DNA from: Mayfieldus sp963740555
Lineage (GTDB): Bacteria > Actinomycetota > Thermoleophilia > Solirubrobacterales > 70-9
Direction of reading: 5' to 3'
Assembly: GCA_963740555.1 (NCBI GenBank)
Contig: CAVUES010000005.1
Span: 365,187 to 429,186, forward strand
DNA: 64,000 nucleotides
Shown: positions 1 to 7,766 of the stretch, in pieces
Layout of the letters: each line of letters begins with the position of its first letter
Position numbering within the stretch: position 1 is the stretch's first letter
Notes under the pieces: model-generated
What the model was told of the DNA's origin: nothing
The model's database searches: none
Seen by the model: only the letters and a program-made list of their open reading frames with translations
Made by a program: the position numbers and the translations under genes

Positions 1-34
1 CCCCGTCTGGCACTCGCTGGTCGGCGCCGAGTAA
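1..34 (+). CDS. C-terminal end of an unidentified coding region (partial)
   Basis: Frame 2 of the plus strand reads PVWHSLVGAE and then a TAA stop at 32-34. This looks like the tail of a gene that begins outside the window and converges on the FMN reductase. Only ten codons are visible, so no family can be assigned and it could be chance. Confidence 0.3.
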   Translation, partial: PVWHSLVGAE

Positions 35-39
35 CCGAC

Positions 40-603
40 CTAAGCGGCGATTGGAATCGCGGCGCTGCGGCCTGCCTCCTCGAGGAGCCGCCTGAGGATC
101 TCGGCCAGCTTCTCGTGCTGCTCGTCGGAGACGAGCTTGAACTGGGCGTCGAAGGCCTCCTCCGCCGTACTGATCGGCAGGTCGCTGTCGATAACCCGCG
201 CACCGATCGCGCCCAGCACCTTGCGCAGCTCCGCCTGGGCCCATACGGCGCCGAACATCGAGGTACTGGCGCCGATGACCGCCACGGGCTTGCCGCGAAG
301 CGCGTTGTCGGGAAACGGTCGTGACGCCCAATCGAGGGCGTTCTTAAGCACACCCGGGATCGATGCGTTGTACTCGGGGGTGGCGATCAGCAGCGCATCG
401 GCGCCGGCGATCGCCTCTCGCAGCCTCCGCACCGCCGGAGGTGCCGGATCGACGTCCTCGTCCTCGTTGTAGGGCGGCACGTCGGCCAGCCCATCGAGGA
501 GCTCGAGCCGAGCGGATGGCGGCAGCAACTCGCCTGCCGCCCGCAGCAGCCTCGTGTTGTGCGATCCGCGTCGCAGGCTGCCTGAGATCGCCAGCACCCG
601 CAT
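40..603 (-). CDS. NADPH-dependent FMN reductase family flavoprotein
   Basis: A 187-residue flavodoxin-like reductase that would use NAD(P)H to reduce FMN or quinone-like substrates in the cytoplasm. The N-terminus MRVLAISGSLRRGSHNTRLL contains the FMN-phosphate loop GSLRxxSxN, and the middle has the family signature TPEYNASIPGVLKNALDW. The length is typical of the family. The ATG at 603 lies two bases after the YceI stop codon, so the two genes are one operon divergent from a MarR regulator. That context suggests induction by oxidative, electrophile or quinone stress; this role is inferred, the family is clear. Confidence 0.9.
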   Translation of the reverse strand: MRVLAISGSLRRGSHNTRLLRAAGELLPPSARLELLDGLADVPPYNEDEDVDPAPPAVRRLREAIAGADALLIATPEYNASIPGVLKNALDWASRPFPDNALRGKPVAVIGASTSMFGAVWAQAELRKVLGAIGARVIDSDLPISTAEEAFDAQFKLVSDEQHEKLAEILRRLLEEAGRSAAIPIAA

Positions 604-605
604 CG

Positions 606-1148
606 CTACTCCTCGCTGACCAGCTCGAGGTGGACGGTCAGGGTGACCTCGTCGCCGAGGACCTTTCCGCCGTCGGGCAGATCGGCGTTCCAGTCGAGGC
701 CGAACTCGTGGCGGTCGACAACCGTCTCCAAATCGATGCCGACTCGATGGCCACCGCCCAAAGCCTCGACCGGGCCGCTGATCGAGCCGTGGGCCTCCAC
801 CGTCCTGGTGATGCCCTTGACCGTCAGGTCCCCTTCGACCACGATGCCGTCGTCCCCTTCGCGCACGTCCCGCGCCACGAAGGAGATCTCCGGATGGCGC
901 TCGGCGTCGAAGAACTCCGGGGAAAGCAGGTGTCCCTTGAGGTTGTCGTCCTTGACCTCGACGCTCTCCACCCTGGCCGTGCCGGAGAGCCGCGCTGCGC
1001 CGTCCACCTCGCCCACCAAGACGCCGTAGTCGTCGAAGCTGCCCCGGAAGGTCCCCGCGCCCATGTGCTTGACCGAGAAGCCGACGCTGGAGTGGACCGG
1101 GTCGGATTTCCAACTGCCCTTGGGGAGAATTGCTTGTGCTGTAGTCAT
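606..1148 (-). CDS. YceI family lipid/isoprenoid-binding protein
   Basis: A 180-residue YceI-like lipocalin-fold protein. The start MTTAQAILPKGSWKSDPVHS matches the usual opening of the family (W.iDpaHS.v.F.vkHm), followed by VGFSVKHMGAGTFRGSF and the C-terminal HLELV strand. YceI proteins bind long-chain isoprenoids or quinone-like lipids; the ligand here is unknown. There is no signal peptide, so it is probably cytoplasmic, as in many actinobacteria. ATG 1148 is preferred over a longer reading frame because AAAGGG sits about nine bases upstream. It is the first gene of an operon with the FMN reductase. Confidence 0.88.
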   Translation of the reverse strand: MTTAQAILPKGSWKSDPVHSSVGFSVKHMGAGTFRGSFDDYGVLVGEVDGAARLSGTARVESVEVKDDNLKGHLLSPEFFDAERHPEISFVARDVREGDDGIVVEGDLTVKGITRTVEAHGSISGPVEALGGGHRVGIDLETVVDRHEFGLDWNADLPDGGKVLGDEVTLTVHLELVSEE

Positions 1149-1166
1149 TTCGAAAAGCCCTTTCAG

Positions 1167-1250
1167 TTGACTTAGGGGATAAACTTGACTGTGCAAGCAA
1201 TTCTAGCACTATTACTTGATGATGCAACAATTGACTAGACAAGCAACTAG
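1167..1250. promoter_or_regulatory. Divergent promoter region with repeated TTGACT/CAAGCAA operator-like sites
   Basis: The region between yceI and the MarR gene is AT-rich compared with its surroundings. TTGACTGTGCAAGCAA lies at 1185-1200 and TTGACTAGACAAGCAA at 1231-1246, with a further TTGACT at 1167-1172. The second copy contains TTGACTAGACAA, a 12-base imperfect palindrome centred on CTAG. These are candidate binding sites for the adjacent MarR protein, with the second overlapping the first codons of its own gene. Binding is inferred. Confidence 0.55.
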
Positions 1251-1701
1251 CGCCAAGCAGAGCTGGGCTCACTTGGTCCGCGCCTACGGGGCGATTGCCC
1301 GGGAGCTCGACGCGCGCCTCAGCTCCGAGCACGACCTGACGATCAACGAGTACGAAGTGCTCCTGCTGCTGGCCCGCGCTGAGGACCTCAGGCTGCGGCG
1401 AATCGACATCGCCACGCAGCTGATCCTCTCGCCCTCCGGGATCACCCGGATGCTCGATCGCCTCGGGGCGGCGGGGTTGGTCGAGAAGGCCGAATGTGCG
1501 AGCGACCGGCGCGTCACCTACGCGGTGCTGACCGAGGATGGGATGAGCAGATTGAAGGCCGCGGGACGGTCGCACGACGCGGTGATCGAGCAGCTGGTCG
1601 GGGCGCGCCTCGGAAAGCCGGAGCTGAAGACCCTCGCCGAGATACTCGAGCGCCTGCCCGGTGTGGAGGGCGACGCGGAGTGCAGCGTCGAGGACGAGTA
1701 G
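1219..1701 (+). CDS. MarR family transcriptional regulator
   Basis: A 160-residue winged-helix regulator. It shows the MarR core: LTINEYEVLLLLARAEDLRL, then IATQLILSPSGITRMLDRL (recognition helix) and GLVEKAECASDRRVTYAVLTEDG (the wing with the DRR signature). It diverges from yceI and the FMN reductase and probably represses them and itself through the repeats between the genes. The start is uncertain: TTG 1216, ATG 1219, ATG 1222 and TTG 1231 are all in frame, and no strong ribosome binding site separates them. Confidence 0.9.
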   Translation: MMQQLTRQATSAKQSWAHLVRAYGAIARELDARLSSEHDLTINEYEVLLLLARAEDLRLRRIDIATQLILSPSGITRMLDRLGAAGLVEKAECASDRRVTYAVLTEDGMSRLKAAGRSHDAVIEQLVGARLGKPELKTLAEILERLPGVEGDAECSVEDE

Positions 1702-1705
1702 CCCG

Positions 1706-1996
1706 CTAGTGCTGCTCTAGCGGTGCCATCGTCAGCCCCGCCTGCTTGAGCTGCTCCCAGTAAAGCTCCGCCGGCTCCTTGGGACCGGTCCACACGCATG
1801 CGCGGCCGCTGTTGTGGATCGTGTCTGCGAACCGGTGCCCCTGCTCAATGCTGATCCCCGGAACTATGCGGGCGAGGGTCTGGGCCACGTGGTCGAAGGT
1901 GTTGTGATTGTCGTTCTCGACGATCACCATCCAGTTGCCTCCCAAGCCCGAGTCCGGCCCGGAGCTGCGTGGGCGTTCGACAGTGGTCGTGTCCAC
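1706..1996 (-). CDS. clpS: ATP-dependent Clp protease adaptor ClpS
   Basis: A 96-residue ClpS, the adaptor that hands N-end-rule substrates to ClpA/ClpC. Visible are TTTVERPRS at the N-terminus (the usual actinobacterial opening), VIVENDNHNTFDHVAQTL (the N-D-x-H-N-T-F motif that forms the N-degron pocket) and a C-terminal helix with a conserved ELYWEQLKQAGL. Length fits the family. The start is a GTG at 1996. This choice is supported by a TAGTCT -10 box seven bases upstream, as expected for a leaderless transcript, and by the absence of a Shine-Dalgarno sequence. Confidence 0.93.
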   Translation of the reverse strand: MDTTTVERPRSSGPDSGLGGNWMVIVENDNHNTFDHVAQTLARIVPGISIEQGHRFADTIHNSGRACVWTGPKEPAELYWEQLKQAGLTMAPLEQH

Positions 1997-2003
1997 CGCG
2001 AAG

Positions 2004-2009
2004 AGACTA
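2004..2009 (-). promoter_or_regulatory. -10 box TAGTCT, leaderless promoter of clpS
   Basis: TAGTCT on the minus strand ends seven bases before the GTG start of clpS, so transcription would begin at or beside the start codon. It is one of about fifteen such boxes in the window. Confidence 0.55.
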
Positions 2010-2037
2010 GACGGATGCCCCGGCGTCAGCGCTGGCG

Positions 2038-2730
2038 TCAGGCGAAGGGGTCGGGAACCGCGACCGTGAGGTCGTCGAAGCTCGCCGCCGCGCCCTTGTC
2101 GGCCTTTGCCGAGCCCACCGACACGGCCGAGAAGCGACCCGTGAGCGTCGCCGCCGTGTGGGCGTCGTCGACCACTGACGCCAACTTCTTGCCATTCACG
2201 AACACGGTCAGATGAGTTGACCCATCCGCGGTCGGGAACGCCTGCAGCCGCAACTTGTTGGGCTTGCCGACCGCCTTGATGCGGCTTGCCTTGCCCTTTG
2301 CCAGCAGCGTGCGGCCCGCGTTCGGCGGCACATCGCGCCGCAGCTGGTAGGAGCCCTTCTTCGGGAACACGGCAAGCTGGTACTGGCCGTTGTCCCCGTC
2401 GCGCAGGGAAACGGCGACGAAGGTGCGGGCCTGGATCGCGCTCGGGGTGCCCGCAAGAAGGCGGGCGGTGGTCTTGATGTCGAGGTTGGCGCCCACCACG
2501 GGGGTGCGGTACTGACATTCCCGCGTCCGCTTGCCGACGGTGATGTTCAGCGCCCGAGCGCGGCCACTGCGTGAGCAGGTGCTCTTGCCGAGGTGGACGA
2601 GCTGTGTGCGCGCGGCGGTGCTCGACATCGCATTGGTGTAGATCGGGATCGAGGCGCCGAGCGCCGCCGCCGCGGCGGCGGCTGAGGCGAGGACGGCAAG
2701 CGGTATCGCGATCCGAATGGGTCGATTCAT
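2038..2730 (-). CDS. Exported protein with a C-terminal beta-sandwich-like region, function unknown
   Basis: A 230-residue protein. Residues 5-26 form a signal peptide or membrane anchor (IPLAVLASAAAAAAALGA) after MNRPIRI. The exported part has two cysteines around residues 52 and 72 (TCSRSG, ECQY) and an alternating strand pattern ending in SFDDLTVAVPDPF, reminiscent of concanavalin-like LamG or DUF1080 domains where an FDD/V strand closes the sandwich. I do not recognise a specific family. It lies between clpS and the mutase, transcribed away from the mutase. Confidence 0.7.
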   Translation of the reverse strand: MNRPIRIAIPLAVLASAAAAAAALGASIPIYTNAMSSTAARTQLVHLGKSTCSRSGRARALNITVGKRTRECQYRTPVVGANLDIKTTARLLAGTPSAIQARTFVAVSLRDGDNGQYQLAVFPKKGSYQLRRDVPPNAGRTLLAKGKASRIKAVGKPNKLRLQAFPTADGSTHLTVFVNGKKLASVVDDAHTAATLTGRFSAVSVGSAKADKGAAASFDDLTVAVPDPFA

Positions 2731-2875
2731 AGCTGCGTCTGAGGCACTACTGGACGTGCACCGAAGAGCCTAAACACAGCCTCGGGCGAAAGATGCGCTC
2801 GATCGCGCCTGTGCAGGGGAAATCGCATCAACCGTGGCCTGACACGCCGATGGCGGCGCCGGCGGGCAGCGGGCA

Positions 2876-2881
2876 TAAAAT
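2876..2881 (+). promoter_or_regulatory. -10 box TAAAAT, leaderless promoter of the mutase
   Basis: TAAAAT ends seven bases before ATG 2889. It is conspicuous in an otherwise GC-rich stretch, and no Shine-Dalgarno sequence is present. Confidence 0.6.
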
Positions 2882-2888
2882 CTGCGCA

Positions 2889-4892
2889 ATGGCCGAGCAT
2901 CGCCTGCCCGAGCGAGACCGACCTTGGGTCATGCGCACCTACGCGGGTCATTCCGACGCCCGCCGCTCCAACGAGCTCTACCGGCGCAATCTCGCCAAGG
3001 GACAGACCGGCCTCTCGATCGCCTTCGACCTGCCCACCCAGACCGGCTACGACCCCGACCAGCCGCTGGCTCGCGGCGAGGTGGGAAAGGTCGGCGTCTC
3101 GATCGCCCACAAGGGTGATATGCACACCCTGCTCGACGGCATTCCCCTCGACGAGATGAACACGTCGATGACGATCAACGCGACGGCCGCCTGGCTGCTG
3201 GCGCTCTACGTCACGGTCGCCGAGGAAAACGGCATCGAGCGCTCGAAGCTCAAGGGAACGACCCAGAACGACATCATCAAGGAGTACCTGTCGCGGGGCA
3301 CCTACGCCTTCCCACCGGAGCCGTCGATGCGCCTGATCGCCGACACGGTCGCCTTCGCGGTCAACGAGGCGCCGGACTGGAACCCGACCAACGTCTGCAG
3401 CTACCACCTCCAGGAGGCGGGCGCGACGCCGGTGCAGGAGATCGCCTACGCGCTCTCGACCGCGATCGCGGTGCTCGACGAGGTGAAGGCGCGAGGGCAG
3501 GTCTCCGAGTCCGACTTCCCGAAGGTTTTCGGCCGCATCTCCTTCTTCGTCAACGCCGGCATCAGGCTGATCGAGGAGATCGCGAAGCTGCGCGCGATGG
3601 GCCGCATATGGACCGAGATCGGCCGCGAGCGCTACGGCGTCAGCGACGAAAAGATGCTGCGCTTCCGCTACGGCGTACAGGTCAACTCGCTCGGCCTCAC
3701 CGAGTCGCAGCCGGAGAACAACGTGCCCCGCATCGTGCTCGAGGCGCTTGCCGTGACCCTGAGCCGCGACGCCCGCGCGCGAGCGGTCCAGCTGCCGGCC
3801 TGGAACGAGGCCCTCGGCCTCCCCCGCCCCTGGGACCAGCAGTGGAGCCTGCGCATTCAGCAGATCCTCGCCGAGGAGACCGATCTGCTCGAGTATCCGG
3901 ACATCTTCGAGGGCTCGGAGGTGATGGAGGGCCTGGTCGAGGAGCTGGTCGAGGGAGCCGGCGCGGAGATGGCGATCGTCGAGGAGCATGGCGGGGCCGT
4001 CGAGGCCGTCCCCTACATGAAGGCGCGCCTGGTCGAGTCGCACCGCGAGCGGGTGGCGCGGATCGAGCGCGGCGAGCTGACCGTCGTGGGCCAGAACGCC
4101 TACACCGAGACCGAGGACTCGCCCCTCACGCGCGACGCCGAGGGAGGGATCATGAAGCCCGATCCCGAGGTGGAACGGGAGCGCATCGAGGCACTCGAGG
4201 CTTGGAAGGCCGAGCGTGACGACGGGGCGGTTCGCAAGGCGCTCGAGGAGCTGGCCCGTGTCGCCGCCGACGACGGCGAGAACATCATGCCGGCGACGAT
4301 CGAGGCCGCCAAGGCAGGCGCCACGACCGGCGAGTGGGCCGGCGTCCTGCGCGACGCCTTCGGCGACTACCGCGCCCCCACCGGCGTCAGCGGTGCAGCC
4401 CCCGCCGGCAACCCGGCGCTGCTCGATGAGGTCCGCAAGCGCGTCGACGAGGTCTCAGAGGAGATCGGGCACCGGATGAAGATCCTGGTCGGAAAGCCCG
4501 GGCTCGACGGACACTCCAACGGGTCCGAGCAGGTGGCGCTGCGGGCCCGCGACGCCGGCATGGAGGTCATCTACCAGGGCATTCGGCTCACCCCGGAGGA
4601 AATCGCCGAGTCGGCGCTTCAGGAAGACGTCGACGTCGTCGGCATCTCGATCCTCTCCGGATCCCACATGCAGCTGGTCCCCGAGATCGTGCGGCTGCTG
4701 CGCGAGGCGGGCGTCGACGTGCCGGTCGTGGTCGGCGGCATCATCCCCGCCGCCGACGCGGCAAAGCTCCAGCAGGACGGCGTGGCGCGGGTCTACACGC
4801 CGAAGGACTTCGAGATCAACCGCATGATGGGCGACATCGTCGAGCTGGTCGCACAGCGCAACGGCGCCGGCCAGGCGGCAGCGCCCGCCTGA
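2889..4892 (+). CDS. meaA: Ethylmalonyl-CoA mutase (MeaA-type, B12-dependent)
   Basis: A 667-residue single-chain acyl-CoA mutase that rearranges (2R)-ethylmalonyl-CoA to methylsuccinyl-CoA. The N-terminal catalytic barrel opens with RPWVMRTYAGHSDARRSNEL and continues with LAKGQTGLSIAFDLPTQTG, which I recall as the MeaA signature that separates it from methylmalonyl-CoA mutase. The C-terminal cobalamin domain has D540-x-H542-x-x-G545, followed by the SGSH and GG loops. The adenosylcobalamin-binding part is fused, not a separate subunit. The start is ATG 2889, with a TAAAAT box seven bases upstream and no ribosome binding site. Other ethylmalonyl-CoA pathway genes lie within 11 kb. A methylmalonyl-CoA mutase role is the main alternative. 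Confidence 0.85.
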   Translation: MAEHRLPERDRPWVMRTYAGHSDARRSNELYRRNLAKGQTGLSIAFDLPTQTGYDPDQPLARGEVGKVGVSIAHKGDMHTLLDGIPLDEMNTSMTINATAAWLLALYVTVAEENGIERSKLKGTTQNDIIKEYLSRGTYAFPPEPSMRLIADTVAFAVNEAPDWNPTNVCSYHLQEAGATPVQEIAYALSTAIAVLDEVKARGQVSESDFPKVFGRISFFVNAGIRLIEEIAKLRAMGRIWTEIGRERYGVSDEKMLRFRYGVQVNSLGLTESQPENNVPRIVLEALAVTLSRDARARAVQLPAWNEALGLPRPWDQQWSLRIQQILAEETDLLEYPDIFEGSEVMEGLVEELVEGAGAEMAIVEEHGGAVEAVPYMKARLVESHRERVARIERGELTVVGQNAYTETEDSPLTRDAEGGIMKPDPEVERERIEALEAWKAERDDGAVRKALEELARVAADDGENIMPATIEAAKAGATTGEWAGVLRDAFGDYRAPTGVSGAAPAGNPALLDEVRKRVDEVSEEIGHRMKILVGKPGLDGHSNGSEQVALRARDAGMEVIYQGIRLTPEEIAESALQEDVDVVGISILSGSHMQLVPEIVRLLREAGVDVPVVVGGIIPAADAAKLQQDGVARVYTPKDFEINRMMGDIVELVAQRNGAGQAAAPA

Positions 4893-4932
4893 CGTTTCGT
4901 CCACCCGCGGCGGGGACGTGGGGCGCGCTGCC

Positions 4933-4938
4933 TAGTAT
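4933..4938 (+). promoter_or_regulatory. -10 box TAGTAT, leaderless promoter of the VKOR gene
   Basis: TAGTAT ends six bases before ATG 4945. It supports ATG 4945 over the in-frame TTG at 4939. Confidence 0.6.
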
Positions 4939-4944
4939 TTGGCG

Positions 4945-5406
4945 ATGCCCAGCGAGCGCACGCTCCGCATCGCCGCGGCCCTGATCGCCCTTCTCGGGCT
5001 CGGGGTCGCCATCTACATCACGATCGCCGACTCCGGCGGCGGTCACCCGGCCTGCGTCGCCGGGGGCACCGGCTGCCAGACCGTCGCCAACAGCTCCTAC
5101 TCGCACCTCTTCGGGGTCAACGTCGCCGTCTTCGGCATCGCCGGCTATGTGCTGCTGATCGGCGCTGCGATCACCCCGGGCGACGCCGGACGCTTCACCG
5201 GATTGCTGATGGCGCTCGTGGGCTTCGGCTTCAGCGCCTACCTCACCTATCTGGAGCTCTTCGTCATCAACGCGATCTGCCAGTGGTGCGTGTTCAGCGC
5301 CGTCCTGATGACCCTCTTGCTGGCTGTCAATATCCTTCGCGCCGCCGGCTACACCGGCGCGGAGTTACGCCCCGACCGCGAGTCGGCATCATTCGCAGGG
5401 CCCTAG
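4945..5406 (+). CDS. Vitamin K epoxide reductase (VKOR) family membrane protein
   Basis: A 153-residue four-helix membrane protein that would reoxidise a DsbA-like partner and pass electrons to quinone. Helices lie near residues 8-27, 57-77, 86-104 and 108-133. The active-site pair is C112-Q-W-C115, and the periplasmic loop cysteines are C37 and C44, so all four catalytic cysteines are present. The next gene, starting ten bases after the stop, is a DsbA-like thioredoxin protein, the expected partner. The two form an oxidative-folding operon. Length and architecture match bacterial VKOR. Confidence 0.92.
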   Translation: MPSERTLRIAAALIALLGLGVAIYITIADSGGGHPACVAGGTGCQTVANSSYSHLFGVNVAVFGIAGYVLLIGAAITPGDAGRFTGLLMALVGFGFSAYLTYLELFVINAICQWCVFSAVLMTLLLAVNILRAAGYTGAELRPDRESASFAGP

Positions 5407-5416
5407 TCCAACACCG

Positions 5417-6202
5417 ATGGCATCGCGAGCAGAGGAAAAGCAGAGGCGGCGTGAGGAGCGCCAGCGGGCCGAGGCGGAGGCCGCCGCCCAAGAGCGGCGC
5501 CAGCGCCTGGTCAAGCTCGCCAGCGCCGCCGTCCTCCTGGCCGTGATCGCGGTCGTCGTCGCGGTGATCGTCAGCCAATCCGGCGGTGGCTCGGGCGGCA
5601 ACGCCTCCGACATCCATTCGGCAAGCGAGGTTCAGACGCTGCTCAAGGGCATTCCCCAGAAGGGGAACGTGCTCGGCCAGCCAAGCGCCAAGGCGACCCT
5701 GGTCGAGTACGGCGACCTTCAGTGCTCGACCTGCCAGTTCTACGCTGTGCACGTAATCCCGGGGGTCATCTCCGGCCCCGTGCGCAAGGGCCAGGCGAAG
5801 ATCGAGTTTCGCCCCGTCGAGGTCATCGGCCCGCAGTCGGTCCCCGCGGCGGCGGCCACAGGCGCGGCCGGTGAGCAGAACCGGTTCTGGAACTACCTCG
5901 AGCTCTTCTACAACAACCAGGGCGCCGAAAACTCCGGCTACGTCACCGACGACTTCATGACCGCGATCGCCAAGGGGGCTGGAGTTCCGAACATCAACAA
6001 ATGGGACCAGAGCCGCAAGAGCTCCAGCTGGGCCAGCGAAGTCAAGAAGGACCAGACCGAGTTCGTGAACTTCGGCTTCTCCGGCACGCCCTCATTCGCG
6101 ATCCAGAGCGGCAGCGGCCCGGTGAAGGCGATTCCGGGGCAGGTCGGTACAACCGTTCTCACCGGGGCGCAGCTGGAGGCCGCAATCAAGCAGGCAGGCT
6201 GA
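5417..6202 (+). CDS. Membrane-anchored DsbA-like thioredoxin-fold oxidoreductase
   Basis: A 261-residue protein. Residues 1-32 are a highly charged cytoplasmic coil (repeated KQRRREERQR-type segments), residues 34-53 a membrane anchor, then a glycine-rich linker and a DsbA-like domain. The redox motif is C103-S-T-C106, in LVEYGDLQCSTC, and SGTPSF supplies the cis-proline loop. It would introduce disulfides into exported proteins and be recycled by the VKOR protein encoded just upstream. Functional pairing is inferred from gene order. Confidence 0.9.
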   Translation: MASRAEEKQRRREERQRAEAEAAAQERRQRLVKLASAAVLLAVIAVVVAVIVSQSGGGSGGNASDIHSASEVQTLLKGIPQKGNVLGQPSAKATLVEYGDLQCSTCQFYAVHVIPGVISGPVRKGQAKIEFRPVEVIGPQSVPAAAATGAAGEQNRFWNYLELFYNNQGAENSGYVTDDFMTAIAKGAGVPNINKWDQSRKSSSWASEVKKDQTEFVNFGFSGTPSFAIQSGSGPVKAIPGQVGTTVLTGAQLEAAIKQAG

Positions 6203-6246
6203 CCGCCGGACTGGCGCAATTTGCGCCAGGCGCGACAATAGAAGCA

Positions 6247-6813
6247 ATGAGCGAACTGAACGGCGACCGATCGGCGTGGCTGCGCTGCTACCGCTGCTGG
6301 TCCCAGAACCTCGAGATCCAGATCCACTACGACGCGATCCGCCGCGTCGAGCCCGACACCGGCATTCCCACCGAGGGCGTCGACGAGGTCCAGGAAGCCG
6401 TCGTGCAGTGCCTCGACTGCATGCACGACCAGCCTCATCTGGTCCTGCATGGGGATCGGGTGGCGCCGGTCGAGGACCGCTGGGAGCGAATGGTCGCCGG
6501 CACGCCATGGGTCGCCTCCTGCACGGTGACCGTCGACCAGGACCAGGTCGAGACCTGCTCCGGCCCGGAAGCCGCGGAGTCGCTGACCTACGGGGCGTTC
6601 GGCGAGGCGGGCACGCGCGAGTTCTTCACCCACGTGCGCTTCCACAAGCACGACGACGAGCGGATCGTCGTCCACATGCTGGTCGAGCTTTACGCCCGCT
6701 CGGCCGAGGAGGCGACCGAGGTGCTCGAGGTCGCGGCCCGCGGGCCGCTGGAGATCACCTCGCTGGCCGAGGAGTCAAGGCCCCCGGCCCACGCCTCCGA
6801 CGAGGCGCACTAG
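6247..6813 (+). CDS. Hypothetical protein with a two-CxxC zinc-ribbon-like N-terminus
   Basis: A 188-residue soluble protein. It has C-Y-R-C near residues 14-17 and C-L-D-C near residues 57-60, a pattern consistent with a zinc ribbon interrupted by an acidic segment. The remainder (VTVDQDQVETCSGPEAAES onwards) is not recognised. The start ATG 6247 follows GACAAT by seven bases, a possible leaderless promoter. Its TAG stop at 6811-6813 directly abuts the stop of the convergent next gene at 6814. Confidence 0.65.
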   Translation: MSELNGDRSAWLRCYRCWSQNLEIQIHYDAIRRVEPDTGIPTEGVDEVQEAVVQCLDCMHDQPHLVLHGDRVAPVEDRWERMVAGTPWVASCTVTVDQDQVETCSGPEAAESLTYGAFGEAGTREFFTHVRFHKHDDERIVVHMLVELYARSAEEATEVLEVAARGPLEITSLAEESRPPAHASDEAH

Positions 6814-7074
6814 CTATTTCGAGCGCGTCGCCGGGTCGTCGGTCTCAGGTGGAGCACCGGGCGCTGGGTGGTGCCCATGCTCGCCCGGCTGATCGGGGCC
6901 CTTCCCGCCCGGGTCCTTGATCGCCTTGCCGGCGGCCTTCGCCTTGTCCTTGAGGCTGCCCTCGCCCTTGGCGATGTCCTTGAGCTCGCCGGCATCCTCC
7001 TTCAGCGAGTCCGTGCCGCCGCGCTTGTCGATGACCTTCTTGGCCTGATCGGTGAGTCGCTTCAGGTTGACCAT
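6814..7074 (-). CDS. Small hydrophilic protein, MT0933/Rv0909-type antitoxin-like
   Basis: An 86-residue lysine- and aspartate-rich protein, MVNLKRLTDQAKKVIDKRGG onwards, with helical repeats of the form DKAKAAGKAIKD. This resembles the small family annotated as MT0933-like antitoxin, in which such helices dominate; CsbD-like stress proteins look similar. No toxin gene is adjacent, so a toxin-antitoxin role is not supported here. The start ATG 7074 is favoured over an upstream in-frame start at 7110 because TAGGCT lies seven bases before it. Confidence 0.6.
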   Translation of the reverse strand: MVNLKRLTDQAKKVIDKRGGTDSLKEDAGELKDIAKGEGSLKDKAKAAGKAIKDPGGKGPDQPGEHGHHPAPGAPPETDDPATRSK

Positions 7075-7081
7075 GGGGACC

Positions 7082-7087
7082 AGCCTA
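7082..7087 (-). promoter_or_regulatory. -10 box TAGGCT, leaderless promoter
   Basis: TAGGCT on the minus strand ends seven bases before ATG 7074 of the small MT0933-like gene. Confidence 0.5.
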
Positions 7088-7132
7088 CCCGTCTCATGTC
7101 GGCCCAACAAGCCAGCCCGACCTCAATGCGCT

Positions 7133-7678
7133 CTAGTCGACCTGGCCCTCAGCCGTCGGCGTCTCGCCGTTTGGCTTCTTGGGCACCAGCACCGCGCGCT
7201 TGAACTCGGCGACCAGGGTCCCGTCCTGGTTGTAGGCGCGGGTGTGGACGCGAACCACACCGCGGTCGGGCTTCGACTCCGAGGGGCGCACCTCGAGCAC
7301 CTCGGACTCGACGAACAGCGTGTCCCCGTGAAATACGGGCGCAGGGTGCTTGAGCTCGTCGGTGGCCAGGTTGGCGAGCGCCTTGCCGGAGACGTCAGCG
7401 ACAGTCATCCCGAAGATCAGCGAGTAGACGTAGGGGCCGACGACGACGTTGCGGCCCTGCTGCGACTGCGCCGCGTAGACGTCGTTCAGATGCAGGGGGT
7501 GGTGATTCATCGTCAGCAGGCAGAAGAGGTGGTCCTCGGTCTCGGTGATCGTCTTCGCGGGCCAGTGCTTGTAGACGTCGCCGACCTCGAACTCCTCCAG
7601 ATAGCGCCCATAGGGGCGTGCGCCCGAGGCCTCGCGCCCCGCCTGGTCGGTGATCAGCTCGTGATTCTCGTCGTTCAT
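7133..7678 (-). CDS. MaoC-like hydratase, candidate mesaconyl-CoA hydratase
   Basis: A 181-residue single hot-dog (MaoC) domain protein. GRYLEEFEVGDVYKHWPAKT and TMNHHPLHLNDVYA form the substrate and hydratase region, followed by GRNVVVGPYVYSL. Actinobacterial ethylmalonyl-CoA gene clusters carry a very similar one-domain protein, proposed to hydrate mesaconyl-CoA to beta-methylmalyl-CoA. The proteobacterial enzyme is about twice as long, so a dimer may be needed here. The other pathway genes nearby support this role, but the exact substrate is inferred. ATG 7678 has TAGGAT nine bases upstream. Confidence 0.75.
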   Translation of the reverse strand: MNDENHELITDQAGREASGARPYGRYLEEFEVGDVYKHWPAKTITETEDHLFCLLTMNHHPLHLNDVYAAQSQQGRNVVVGPYVYSLIFGMTVADVSGKALANLATDELKHPAPVFHGDTLFVESEVLEVRPSESKPDRGVVRVHTRAYNQDGTLVAEFKRAVLVPKKPNGETPTAEGQVD

Positions 7679-7707
7679 GGGCGCGGCATCCTATCCGGGT
7701 ACGGCGG

Positions 7708-7757
7708 GCCGCGACACAAAGTGTCGCGGCAGAGGCTGGTCAGGCGGCGAAGCCGCC
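7708..7757. terminator. Two adjacent strong hairpins between same-strand genes
   Basis: GCCGCGACAC (7708-7717), loop AAA, GTGTCGCGGC (7721-7730) is a perfect ten-base stem. GGCGGC-GAA-GCCGCC (7743-7757) is a perfect six-base stem. They lie just after the AlkZ-like gene (minus strand) and before the MaoC gene. No U-tract follows, so they could be a U-less actinobacterial terminator or a processing signal. Confidence 0.5.
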
Positions 7758-7766
7758 GCACATTGT

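Noticed and set aside
6814..7074. Toxin-antitoxin module
   Set aside because: The small protein resembles MT0933-like antitoxins, but no toxin-like gene (VapC, RelE, COG3832 or similar) lies on either side.
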